A stretch of DNA of 64,000 nucleotides from Nicotiana tabacum (Eukaryota > Streptophyta > Magnoliopsida > Solanales > Solanaceae), in contig NC_134080.1 of NCBI RefSeq assembly GCF_000715075.1, positions 40,528,758 to 40,592,757 of the forward strand, in the 5' to 3' direction. A program made the translations under genes and the position numbers. The notes under the pieces were generated by a model. The model was given only the letters and a program-made list of their open reading frames with translations. It ran no database searches and was not told where the DNA came from. This document shows positions 33,036 through 43,388 of the stretch, one piece after another. How positions within the stretch are numbered: position 1 is the stretch's first letter; every line of letters begins with the position of its first letter.

Positions 33036-34163
33036 TCACACCATCATAGGCGACACTCGTAGCAATACCCGCTCACCAACCATAAAAGCCACATCTCGAA
33101 ATTTGTGGTCTGCATAACTCTTTTGCCTGGACTGAGCCGTACGAAGCCTCTCCTGAATGATTCTAACCTTGTCCAAGGCCTCTTGAACTAGATCCGTACC
33201 CAACAACCGAGCCTCCCCCGGCTCAAACCATCCAACCGGAGATTGACATCGCCTACCATACAAAGCCTCATAAGGAGCCATCTGGATATTCGACTGGTAG
33301 CTATTGTTGTAGGCAAACTTTGCTAAAGGAAAAAACTGATACCACGAGCCTCCAAAGTCAATGACATAGGCTCGAAGCATATCTTCCAAAATCTGAATAG
33401 TCCGCTCGGACTGCCCGTCCGTCTGAGGATGAAATGCTATACTCAACTCAATCTGAGTGCCCAACTCTCGCTAAACTGCTCTCCAGAAACGTGAGGTAAA
33501 CTACGTACCTCGGTCCGAAATGATAGTTACAGGCACGCCATAAAGATGAACAATCTCTCGGATATAGATCTCAGCTAACCTCTCGGATGAATAGGAGACT
33601 GCCACAGGAATGAAATGCGCTGACTTGGTCAGCCTCTCAACAATGACCCAAACTGCGTCGAACTTCTTCCGAGTCAGTGGAAGTCCAGTAACGAAGTCCA
33701 TAGTGATCCGCTCCAACTTCCACTCAGGAAGCTCAATCCTCTAAAATAATCCACCAGGCCTCTGATGCTTATACTTAACCTGCTGACAATTCAAACATCA
33801 AGCCACATATGCAACAATATCCTTCTTCATTCTACGCCACCAATAATGCTGCTGCAAATCCTGATACATCTTCGCAGCGCCTAGATGAATAGAGTACCAG
33901 GAACTATGGGCCTCCTCTAAAATCAACTCTCAAAGCCCATCCACATTAGGCACACAAAATTTCCCCTGCAATCTCAAAACTCCATCATCACCTAAGGTAA
34001 CCTGCTTGGCACCTCCACGCTGCACCGTGTCTCTAAGGATACACAAATGGGGATCATCAAACTGTCGATCACGGATATGCTCCAATAATGAAGATCGAGC
34101 GACCGTGCAAGCTAATACTCGTCTAGGCTCAGAGATATCCAATCTCACAAATCGATTGGACAA
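33036..34163 (-). pseudogene. Integrase of the Tekay element
   Basis: The zinc part has HSSWYSIHLGAAKM and CLNCQQVK. The catalytic core has Asp at 33696-33698 (MDFVTGLP), Asp at 33513-33515 (ISDRGT) and Glu at 33405-33407 (GQSERTIQ), giving D,D(35)E spacing. Premature stops lie near 33930 and 33798 (tga), and at 33741, 33501 and 33471 (tag). The catalytic residues all survive. Confidence 0.9.
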
Positions 34164-34166
34164 AGC

Positions 34167-34853
34167 CTAAACATCCAACGCAAGCGGCCTCTCACCGACC
34201 GGAATATAAGCAAGACTGCCCATGCTAGCTGACTTTCTACTCAGAGCATCGGCCACCACATTTGCCTTTCCCGGGTGATATAAGATAGTGATATCATAAT
34301 CCTTCAACAACTCTAACCATCTCCTCTGCCTCAAATTCAACTCCTTTTGCTTGAACAAATACTGAAGACTCTTGTGATCAGTGAATACCTCACATGCCAC
34401 GCCATACAGATAATGCCTCCAAATCTTCAATGCATGAACAATGGCTGCCAACTCTAAATCATGGACCGGATAGTTCTTCTCATGGATCTTCAACTGCCTT
34501 GAAGCATAGGCAATGACCTTACCATCCTGCATCAACACTGCACCAAGCCCAATACAAGAAGCATCGCAATAAACTGTATAAGGCCCTGAACCTGTGGGCA
34601 AAACCAACACTGGTGCGGTAGTCAGAGTTGTCTTGAGCTTCTAAAAGCTCGCCTCACACTCGTCCGACAATCTGAACTGGGCACCCTTTTGGGTCAACCT
34701 GGTCATCGGGGCTGCAATAGATGAGAACCCCTCCAGAAACCAACGATAGTAGCCTGCCAATCCCAAGAAACTCCGAATCTCTATATCTGATGCTGGTCTA
34801 GGCCAGTTCTTAATTGCCTCAATCTTCTTCGGATCAACCTGAATACCCTCTAC
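34167..34853 (-). pseudogene. RNase H of the Tekay element with RT connection
   Basis: The open part 34167-34610 shows [18 protein letters not shown], the core [39 protein letters not shown] and [10 protein letters not shown], which is a complete retroviral-type RNase H. The right part (34611-34853) reads as the RT-RNase H connection and is broken by tag at 34641-34643. Confidence 0.9.
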
Positions 34854-35408
34854 TTATACAACATGACCCAGAAATGCAACTAAACTCAACCAAAACTCAC
34901 ACTTCGAGAACTTCACATATAATTGACTATCCTTTAGAGTCTGAAGAACCACTCTGAGATGCTGCTCGTGCTCCTCCTGGCTGCGGAAATATATCAAAAT
35001 ATCATCAATGAAGACTATCACGAATGAGTCCAAATAAAGCCTGAACACTCGGTTCATCAAATCCATAAAAGCTGCTGGGGCATTTGTCAACCCAAATGAC
35101 ATAACCAAGAACTCATAATGCCTGTACCTAGTGCGGAAAGCTATCTTACGGATATCGGATGCCCTAATCCTAAACTGATGGTAGCTAGATCTCAAGTCGA
35201 TCTTTGAAAATACCTTGGCACCCTGAAGCTGATCTAACAAATCGTCAATCCTCGGTAGTGGATACTTATTCTTGATGGTGACCTTGTTCAACTGTCGGTA
35301 ATCAATGCACATTCTCATCGAACCATCCCTTTTCTTAACAAACAAAACCGGTGTACCCCAAGGCGAAATGCTGGGTCTAATGAAACCCTTCTCAAGAAAG
35401 TCCTGCAA
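34854..35408 (-). pseudogene. Reverse transcriptase of the Tekay element
   Basis: There are 184 open codons, with [54 protein letters not shown] (catalytic Asp), [20 protein letters not shown] and the catalytic FIDD in [11 protein letters not shown]. It is bounded upstream by tag at 35409-35411 and downstream by taa near 34855. Confidence 0.93.
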
Positions 35409-35411
35409 CTA

Positions 35412-36329
35412 CTCCTTCAACTCTTTCAACTCTGGCAGGGCCCTGCGATACGGCGGAATAGAAATGGGCTGAGTGTCAAGAGCCAAATCAATGCAAAAGT
35501 CAATATCCCTGTCGGACGGCATACCCGGCAGGTCTAAAGGGATTACCTTAGGAAACTCACGAACCACGAGTATAGAATCAATAGAAGGAACCTCAGCACT
35601 GGAATCACGAACGTAAGCCAAATAGGTCAAACATCCCTTCTCAACCATACGTCGAGCCTTCAAATAAGAGATAACGCTACGGGTAGAATGACTAGGAGTT
35701 CCTCTCCACTTTAAACGAGGCATACCCGGCAAAGCCAAGGTCACAGTCTTGGCATGATAGTCCAAGATAGCATGGTAAGGTGATAACCAGTCCATCCCCA
35801 ATATAACATCGAAGTCAACCATGTCTAGAAGCAACAAATCCACACGAGTCTCAAGACCCCCAATCACAACTACACAAAAGCGATGGACTTGATCTACCAC
35901 AATAGAATCACCCACCGGTGTAGATACATAAACAGAAATACTCAACGAATCACTAGGCATGACTAGATACGGTGCAAAATAAGATGACACATACGAGTAT
36001 GTAGACCCTGGATCAAATAACACTAAAGCATCTCTATCACAAACCAGAACCATACCTGTGATCACTGCATCTGAAGACTCAGCCTTGGGCCTGGCTAGAA
36101 GGGCATAACATCGGCGCTGGGCCCCACCACCCTGAACTACCTCTCTGGGATGGCCTGCTGCTGGCTGGCCTGCACCTCTGGCGGCCTGAGCTCCACCTAT
36201 AGGACCTCTACCTTCATCTCTAGCACCTCTACCCCCACCTCTAGCTGGCTGACGATTTGTGGAACATCTGGTGCCTAAACCACAGCGCGAGAACCCTAAT
36301 GTGGAGAACTGCTCGAAGCTAGAGGGCAA
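35412..36329 (-). pseudogene. Aspartic protease of the Tekay element
   Basis: A Gly/Arg/Ala-rich linker leads to the protease core, with ALVLFDPGSTYSYVSSYFAP (active site Asp-Pro-Gly-Ser in place of the common D-S/T-G) and FDVILGMDWLSPYHAILDYH. The start of the RT domain (PPYRRALPELKELKE) follows up to the tag at 35409. It cleaves the polyprotein. Confidence 0.88.
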
Positions 36330-37611
36330 TACCTAGAAATGTGCCTCGGGTCGCCACAAGTAAAACAAGCTCTCGGCTGCTGGGGTTGACGACCCTGAAA
36401 ACTCTGAAGCGGTGGTGCACTGATAGGTGTTGGTGGTGCACTGAAGGACTGCTGGTCAGAATACTGCATCGGAGGACCACGGCTACCGGAAGCACTGTGA
36501 GAAACCTGAAGAGCTAACTTAAAGGGCCTAGGAGGACGGCCTCTACCATATGAATCTCTACCTCCAAACGATGTACCACTGAATCTGCCTGAATAACGGG
36601 GCCTCTTATCCGACCCATGACCACCTCCATGTGACAAAACCATTTCAACTCTGCGGGCCATATTGGCCGCCTCCTAAAAAGTGATCTCACTCCCGGCCTC
36701 CTTGGCCATCTAAAGACGAATCGGCTGAATAGGACCGTCAATAAACCTCCTCACCCTTTCTCTCTCGGTAGGAAGTATGACAAGAGCATGGCGAGCTAAG
36801 TCGATGAACTTGGTCTCATACTGGGTGACCGTTATGGAACCCTGCTGGAGGCGCTCAAAATGGCTCCGATAGGCCTTTCTCTGAGTCACAGGGATGAACT
36901 TCTCCAGAAACAACACTGTAAACTGCTCCCAAGTCAAAGTTGGTGACCTGACTGGCCTAGCTAAGCAATAATCCTTCCACCAAGTCTTGGCGGATCCAAA
37001 CAAGCAAAATGTAGCAAAATAGACCCCATTGGTCTCAACAATGCCCATGTTCCTGAGAACCTCGTGACAGCTATATAGGAAATCCTGGGGATTCTCAGAA
37101 GAAGCACCGCTAAAAGTAGTAGTGAAGAGCTTGGTGAAGCTATCTAGCCTCCACAAAGCATCGGCGGACATTGCCGCTCCATCGGCGGTCTGAGCTATGG
37201 CACCCGACTGAACTGCTCCAACTGGCTGAACCGCTGGAGTTTGAATTTGGGGAGCTACCTGCTCCGGAGTGCATGTAGTAGGAGTCTGAGCCCCTCCTCC
37301 AGCCTGAGAAATGGCTGGTGCTACAGGAAGCAAACCTGCTCGGGTGTTCTCCATGAGGACCACCAATCGGACCAGAGCGTCCTGAAGAATTGGGGTAGTG
37401 ATAAACCCCTCTGGGACCTGAGCTGGGCCCACCGAAATTGCTGGTGCTGGAACCTCCTCCTCAAAATCAACCTGAGGCTCTGCCACTGGTGCTACTGCTC
37501 GGTGCTGAACTCTGCCCCTACCTCGGCCTCGCCCTCTGCCCCTAGTGGAAGCTACTATTGGGGGCTCGAGCTGCTGAACGGTAGATGAGAAAGCGCGTGT
37601 TCTCGCCATCT
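36296..37611 (-). pseudogene. gag: Gag of the Tekay element
   Basis: The start is MARTRAFSS at 37611 and is followed by an Arg/Gly repeat. The capsid core holds NPQDFLYSCHEVLRNMG, AKTWWKDY and WEQFTVLFLEKFIP. Tags at 36710-36712 and 36674-36676 interrupt it. The last part (36296-36661) ends with the zinc knuckle CFTCGDPRHISRYC (CX2CX4HX4C). It overlaps the protease frame at 36296-36329, so a shift occurred near there. Confidence 0.9.
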
Positions 37612-37782
37612 GCGAAAGAACGGAGTAGAAAATCAATCAGTATTGGGAAATAGAACTGCACGACAAGAAAGAACAAATGTGAAGTTTTCCTAACTCTGTA
37701 GCCTCTAGGGATAAATACAGATGTCTCTGTACCGATCCCTCAGACTCTACTACGGTTGTCTGTGAACTGTGAGACCCATGTA

Positions 37783-37802
37783 ACCTAGTGCTGTGATACG
37801 AA
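37783..37802 (-). promoter_or_regulatory. Primer binding site of the Tekay element (mutated)
   Basis: Next to the right LTR the minus strand reads CGTATCACAGCACTAGGTT. It resembles the initiator-tRNA-Met PBS TGGTATCAAAGCCTAGG seen in element D at 53625, with a few changes. Confidence 0.65.
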
Positions 37803-37804
37803 CT

Positions 37805-40608
37805 TGTCACGATCCGGAATTCCCACCCTCGGGAGTCATGATGACGCCTACTAATGTAAGCTAGGCAAGCCAACCCTTAACTATCTACTACCTTTTTCAT
37901 ATTACTTCTTTTTTAAACAAACATAGGGCGACAATATAAATAAAGTGGAAGTTAGGAAATAGGCGGAAGTCAACATTTATAAAGCTTAGAGCTACGTCTA
38001 TTACCACTTTTAAGCTTCAGTATCCCAAAATCTGGTGTCACAGTACCACAGATTGTCTAAGAGTAACTACATACAAAGTCTGAAGAAATTACATAGTGTT
38101 GTTCCTGAGTAAGAGATAAAGGAAACATGAAATAGAGATAGAGGAAGACGCTAGGGCCCGCGGACGTCTCCAAGTCTACCTTGGGTCTACGGATGGATTG
38201 AAGGAAGCCCTCCAACTACTGTTCGAAAGCTGCTCCGGGATCTGCACACAGTGCAGAGTGTAGTATCAGCACAACCGACCCCATGTGCTGGTAAGTACCT
38301 GGCCTAACCCCGGCGAAGTAGTGATGAGGCTAGGACCAGACCCCAGATAAACCTATGCAGGTATATAATATATGGCGGAAAAGTAAACAGGTGATAAGCA
38401 ATTAAAGCTGGGGAAGGGAAACATGCCTCAGGGATAGCTGATAAAGCAAAATAGCAAGGAATAAATAAGGAAGTTGACAATATAACTTCTAACACAGATA
38501 AAGAAAAGTAAAGACAACTTTCACTTTCAGTTTCCATCTTGTTATAGGCGTGCAACCCGATCCCATTTCTCATATCTTGTGGTAGGCGTACCACCCGTTC
38601 CCATTTCATAATATCTTGTGGTAGGCGAACCACCCGCTCCCATTTCCTAATATCTTGTGGTAGGCGTACCACCCACTCCCGTTTCATAATATCTTGTGGT
38701 AGGCGTACCACCCGCTCCCATTTCATAATATCTTGTGGTATGCATAACACCCGCTCCCGTTTCATAATATCTTGTGGTAGACATACCACCCGCTCCCATT
38801 TCATAAGATCTTACAATTTCAAGGAATCCCAGCAAGGGAAAATAATCAATATAATAACTTCCCTGCAAGGGAACATAACAATGTAATAATTTTCCTGGCA
38901 AGGGAACAACAATATTGAAATAGTCTTTCCGGCAAGGGAGAATCAGCTATAACCAATCTCAACTTAGCTTGTACTCAGTTAAATTATTGAAAATGCTCAA
39001 TCATAGAAGGTCATTAAGTAAAGCACCCAAGTGTCATTTAAGAACACAACAACTTTCAATTTAAGACTCACGATCATTCTTGACACTAACGTATAGATAC
39101 TCGTCACCATTCCTATACATCGTACTCAACAATAAGCAAGTAGCAAATATGACTCAACTCCTAATCCCTCAAGCTAGGGTTAGACCAAACACTTACCTTG
39201 ATGCCTTGATCACCACTCAAGTCTCAACTATAGCTTTACCCCTTGATTCCACCACCACTCTGCTCGAATCTAGTCACACGTTACTTAATTACATCAATAA
39301 GTGCTTTATGAATTAACTCCAATGCATGAAAATGAGTTTTTCCAAGGTTTTATCCAATAAGTCAAAATTACCCCAGGCCCACGTGGTTGAAACCCGAGGT
39401 TCGAACCAAAACCTGGTTACCTATTCCCCCACGAACCCAAATATATTATTTCTTTTGGAATCAGACCTCAAATTGAGGTCTAAATCCCCAATTTTAGAAA
39501 AACCTAGGTTCTACCCAAAACACCCAATTTCCCCCATGAAAATCTTTGATTTGAAGTTGAAATCATGTTAAAAGATGTTAAGGAGTGAAGAAAATGAGTT
39601 AGAAATCACTTACCAACGTTTTGGAGAAGAAAGGTTGTTTGAAAAATCGCCTCTTATGTTTTTGGGGTTTTGAAAAGTGAAAAATAACTGAAATTCCCGT
39701 TTATTTATACCCCTCTCAGACCCCCTGTGTGGACCACATCAAATGGACCGAGGCCGCACAAGCCTCCCTGAAGACCTGCAGTTCAGCACCCTGTGCGGAC
39801 TGCACAAAGGCGACTGCGGCCGCACAACCTCCACCGCGGACCACACAAAAGTGACTGCGGCCGCGCTGGCCCCTCCACAGTCGCACGCCATTTCTCGCGG
39901 ACTACACTAGAGGGTTCAGAGACTGCAACTTCCTAAACCTGCAACATCTGACTTTCTAAGCCTAAGGCATCCCGGAACCCACTCAAAACTCACCCGAGTA
40001 TACGCACGACCTCAAAAACATCCTACGGACATATTCATGTAATCAAATTACCAAAATAACATCACGAGCATTGAATTAAACATCGAGATCAATAAAATTT
40101 CTCAAAACTCTTTTAAACATCAAATTTCTCAATTAAGGCCTGGATCACGTCAAACGACGTCCGTTTTTAACCAAATTTCACAGGAATGACTCAAGTCATA
40201 TATAAGACCTGTACCGGGCGCCGGAACCAAAATACGGGCCCAATACCATTGCTTTCTAATCAGTTTTCATTTCAAATTTCCTCAAACAATTTCACTTAAA
40301 AATTCATTTCTCGGGCTTGGGACCTCGGAATTCGATTCCGGGCATACGCCCAAGTCCCATTTTTTCCTACGGACCCTCCGGGACCATCGAATCACAAATC
40401 TGGGTCCGTTTACCCAAAAGTTGACCGAAGTCAAATTAACTCATTTTAAAGTCAAGACTTAACATTTTTCATAGAATTTCATATTTAATCTTTCCGGCTA
40501 TGCACCCGGACGATGCACGCAAATTGAGGCTACTCTAAATGAGGTTTTCAGGGCCTCGGAGGCACATAATTCAATTAAAAATAGGCGATGGCCCTTTGGG
40601 TCATAACA
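37805..40608 (-). repeat. Right LTR (5' LTR) of the Tekay element, 2.8 kb
   Basis: It begins TGTCACGATCC and ends gggtcataaca. The landmarks match the left LTR: hairpin minisatellite at 38579-38800, TATA box on the minus strand at 39712-39719, GC-rich words at 39725-39905. Confidence 0.93.
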
Positions 40609-40613
40609 ATATA
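40609..40613 (+). repeat. Target site duplication atata, right
   Basis: This is the second copy of the 5 bp duplication made on Tekay insertion. Confidence 0.88.
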
Positions 40614-41492
40614 TCATTTAGAAAAAATCTAAAGCAAAGAAGAGTGAGAAACACTATAATAAACCTCTTTCAAAGTGCTGCAAGAGTATACCTTCAATCA
40701 GAATTTGATGACTTCATGTCCCAAATAGCTGTTGTTGATAAGAAAACATTCAATTATTTGATGGAGGAACCACCAGGAAGATGGGCTCGTTCACATTGTC
40801 CAAGACGACGATATGATATGTTAACAACAAATATTGTTGAGTCAATGAATAATGTTTTGAGACGCACAACAAAATTGCCACTTTTAACAATGATGGATTT
40901 CATACAAGAAAAATTGCGAAGCTGGTTCTATGAAAAAAGGACAACTGCAGAAGGAATATTCCGTGAGATATCAAATTGGGCAGAAGCAACATTGGAAGAA
41001 AAAATTAAACCAACTTTTACATTTAGAGTATTGCCCATTGATCGACTCAAATTCAATGTCAAAGAAGGGGGTATGAAATTTATTGTTGATCTAGACAAAA
41101 GAACATGTGATTGTTCTGAATTTCCGCTAGATGAGATACCCTGTGAACATGCAATTGCTACAATTGACAGGATATATCAAAAGAAATCGGCCTTTTGCTT
41201 AGCCTATTATTCAAGGGACTTTTGGTTGAAAACATATGAAGGACATGTAAATTCTGTAGGTGATTCAACAACATGGGTTATACCAGACAATGTTAAATCA
41301 GAAATCACTAAGTCTCCAGATGCAAAAGTAATGCTAGGAAGAAGACAGAAGAATCAACATGTTTCCGATACAGAATTCAAGAAGGAACCAAGATGTGGTC
41401 GTTGCAAAAAATAAGGGCGTAACAGAACAAATTACACAAATTTTGCTGTAGTTCATCCTTATGCAAGAAAATGCAGGAAAAAAAATGATTGA
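40614..41492 (+). pseudogene. MULE transposase, exon 2 right part (SWIM zinc finger)
   Basis: It continues the frame cut at 29812, with RWARSHCPRRRYDMLTTNIVESMNNVLRR (a candidate for the catalytic Glu is in NIVESMN). The SWIM zinc finger follows, CDCSEFPLDEIPCEHAIA (CxC...CxH, about 41107-41160). Near the C-terminus the knuckle CGRCKK is interrupted by taa at 41412-41414, after which the frame goes on (GRNRTNYTNF) to a stop at 41490-41492. The transposase is therefore broken by at least two frameshifts, one stop and one insertion. Confidence 0.87.
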
Positions 41493-43227
41493 TTATATAC
41501 AATAAAGTTGCATTGGCTCATATGAAAAACTGATTGTAATCCCGAATAATTTGTTCGGTATTCTTGTTTTTTCAAAATATTATTAGTCTATTTTTTTTGT
41601 TTCTTGATTTGGTGCTAAAAAAATCTGCATTGTGCACATTCAATAGAAAATACGAGAGATTATACTTTCAAGCGATATACCTCCAGAGTAATATGCAAGA
41701 AAGAAACTTTTAAATTATTTAATTCAAGCAAATTATAGTATATACAAATTTTCCATTGTCTTACCCATCTCCATTATAATATACTGGCCTCTATAGCTTA
41801 ATAACTAGATTTTCCAGCATAATTTATAGAAAGCAACTAAAATAAGAACTCCAACAAGAATTGCATCAGCAAACTTAGGTTAAAAATCTGGATTCTGAAC
41901 ATCCAGTACAAAATACTGGAAATTATAGTTTTGCAATATATACCTCCAGCAAAACATGCAGGAAACAAAATTTTAAATTATTTAATTCCAATAAGTTGTT
42001 CTAGATACCAATTTTGCACTATTTTACACTTCTCTCCATTATGCTGGATTGTGTTCACATATCTAACCGTAAAAGTTTAGTAATTATTCAGTTTTTTCTT
42101 GAATTTCAAGAGGAAATTTTTCACTGTTTTACACATCTCCATAATAATATACTGGCCTATATGGATTAATAAGTAGTTTTTCCAACATAATTTACAGGAA
42201 ACAAGCAAAATAAGCACTCCAACAAGAGTTGCATCGGCAAAAATTATTAAATTTAACATATTATACTTAAAAACACACCATTGAAATTATAATCTTCAAT
42301 CCTTACAACTTTATTTCAATTAATAAATAGGTCAAACTTAGGGTAAAAAATTTGGACTGTGCACATCTTTTGTAGGGACATTATGGTTTCGCAATATATA
42401 CATCCAACAAAATATACACGAAACAAAATTTTAAATTATTTAATTCCACTAACTTGTTCTAGATACCAATTTTGCACTATTTTACACTTCTCTCCATTAT
42501 GATGGATTGTGTTCACAAATCTAACCGTAAAAGTTTAGTAATTATTAAGTTATTTCTTGAATTTCAAGACGAAATTTTCCACTGTTTTACACATCTCCAT
42601 AATAATATACTGGCCTATATGGATTAATAAGTAGTTTTTCCAGCATAATTATCAGGAAACAAGCAAAATAAGAACTCCAACAAGAGTTGCATCAGCAAAA
42701 ATTATTAAATTTAACATATTATACTTAAAAACACACCATCGAAATTATAATCTTCAATCCTTACAACTTTATCTCGATTAATAAATTGGTCAAACTTAGG
42801 ATAAAAAATCTGGATTGTGCACATCTTTTGTAGGGACATTATGGTTTCGCAATATATACATCCAGCAAAATATATAGGAAACAAAATTTTAAATTATTTA
42901 ATTCCACTAACTTGTTCTAGATACCAATTTTGTACTATTTTAGACTTCTCTCCATTATAATACACTGGGCTGTATAGCTTCCATTACTATATGTGGGATT
43001 GTTTGATTTTTTCATATATCTAACCGTAAAAGTATAGTCATTATTTAGCTTTTTTTGAATTTGAAGAGGAATTATGATCAAAAGTAAGGCAGATAAAGAC
43101 TTAAACAAAAATATATTATATTAATATAAAATAAAATTACATTGCCATCTTTTAGATACCAAATACTTCCACAAAAATATAGTCTACTGGCACAAAAACA
43201 CAAAAAAAAAAGCATAAAAATAAAAAA
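41493..43227. repeat. MULE 3' region with 458 bp tandem repeats
   Basis: This is AT-rich non-coding sequence between the convergent genes. A unit of 458 bp is repeated: the word ttgttctag falls at 41996, 42454 and 42912, with long flanking identity. A partial, internally deleted copy precedes it from about 41640. Palindrome-like ccagtacaaaatactgg is at 41903-41919, and each unit has degenerate relatives. Confidence 0.8.
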
Positions 43228-43388
43228 CTAATCATCCCCCATATCATCAGAGTCAAAGGAACTATCGTCTATACTGCCACCATTACCCCCATATCGTACA
43301 ATCCTCTCCAGCCTATCCAGCTTGTCCTTGAGTCTTCTTAAATCCCTTTCATACTTCTCAATGAACTCATCAAACTTGATCTCAAATA
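43228..43388 (-). pseudogene. Small convergent MULE ORF, C-terminal part
   Basis: This is the left half of a 71-codon minus-strand ORF split by an LTR insertion. It reads ...FDEFIEKYERDLRRLKDKLDRLERIV, a strongly charged amphipathic helix of coiled-coil type. It ends in Gly-rich GGNGGS and an acidic tail with DDSSFDSDDMGDD, then tag at 43228-43230. It runs convergent to the transposase, as mudrB does to mudrA in maize MuDR. I see no similarity to mudrB itself. Confidence 0.6.
43350..43387 (+). repeat. 38 bp direct repeat, left copy
   Basis: It is identical to 47604-47641 and flanks the inserted LTR fragment. It is far longer than the 5 bp duplication expected for an LTR element. Confidence 0.9.

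Larger units (their letters stand above)
29813..40608 (-). mobile_element. Tekay/Del-type chromovirus (Ty3-gypsy) inserted in the MULE transposase
   Basis: It is a complete structure on the minus strand, 10.8 kb. LTRs are 29813-32603 and 37805-40608, flanked by the 5 bp target duplication atata at 29808-29812 and 40609-40613. The PBS is next to the right LTR, and gag, protease, RT, RNase H, integrase and chromodomain run leftward to a PPT beside the left LTR. A chromodomain at the integrase end defines chromoviruses, which target heterochromatin. The coding region has about 11 premature stops, so it is dead, but both ends are intact. Confidence 0.94.
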
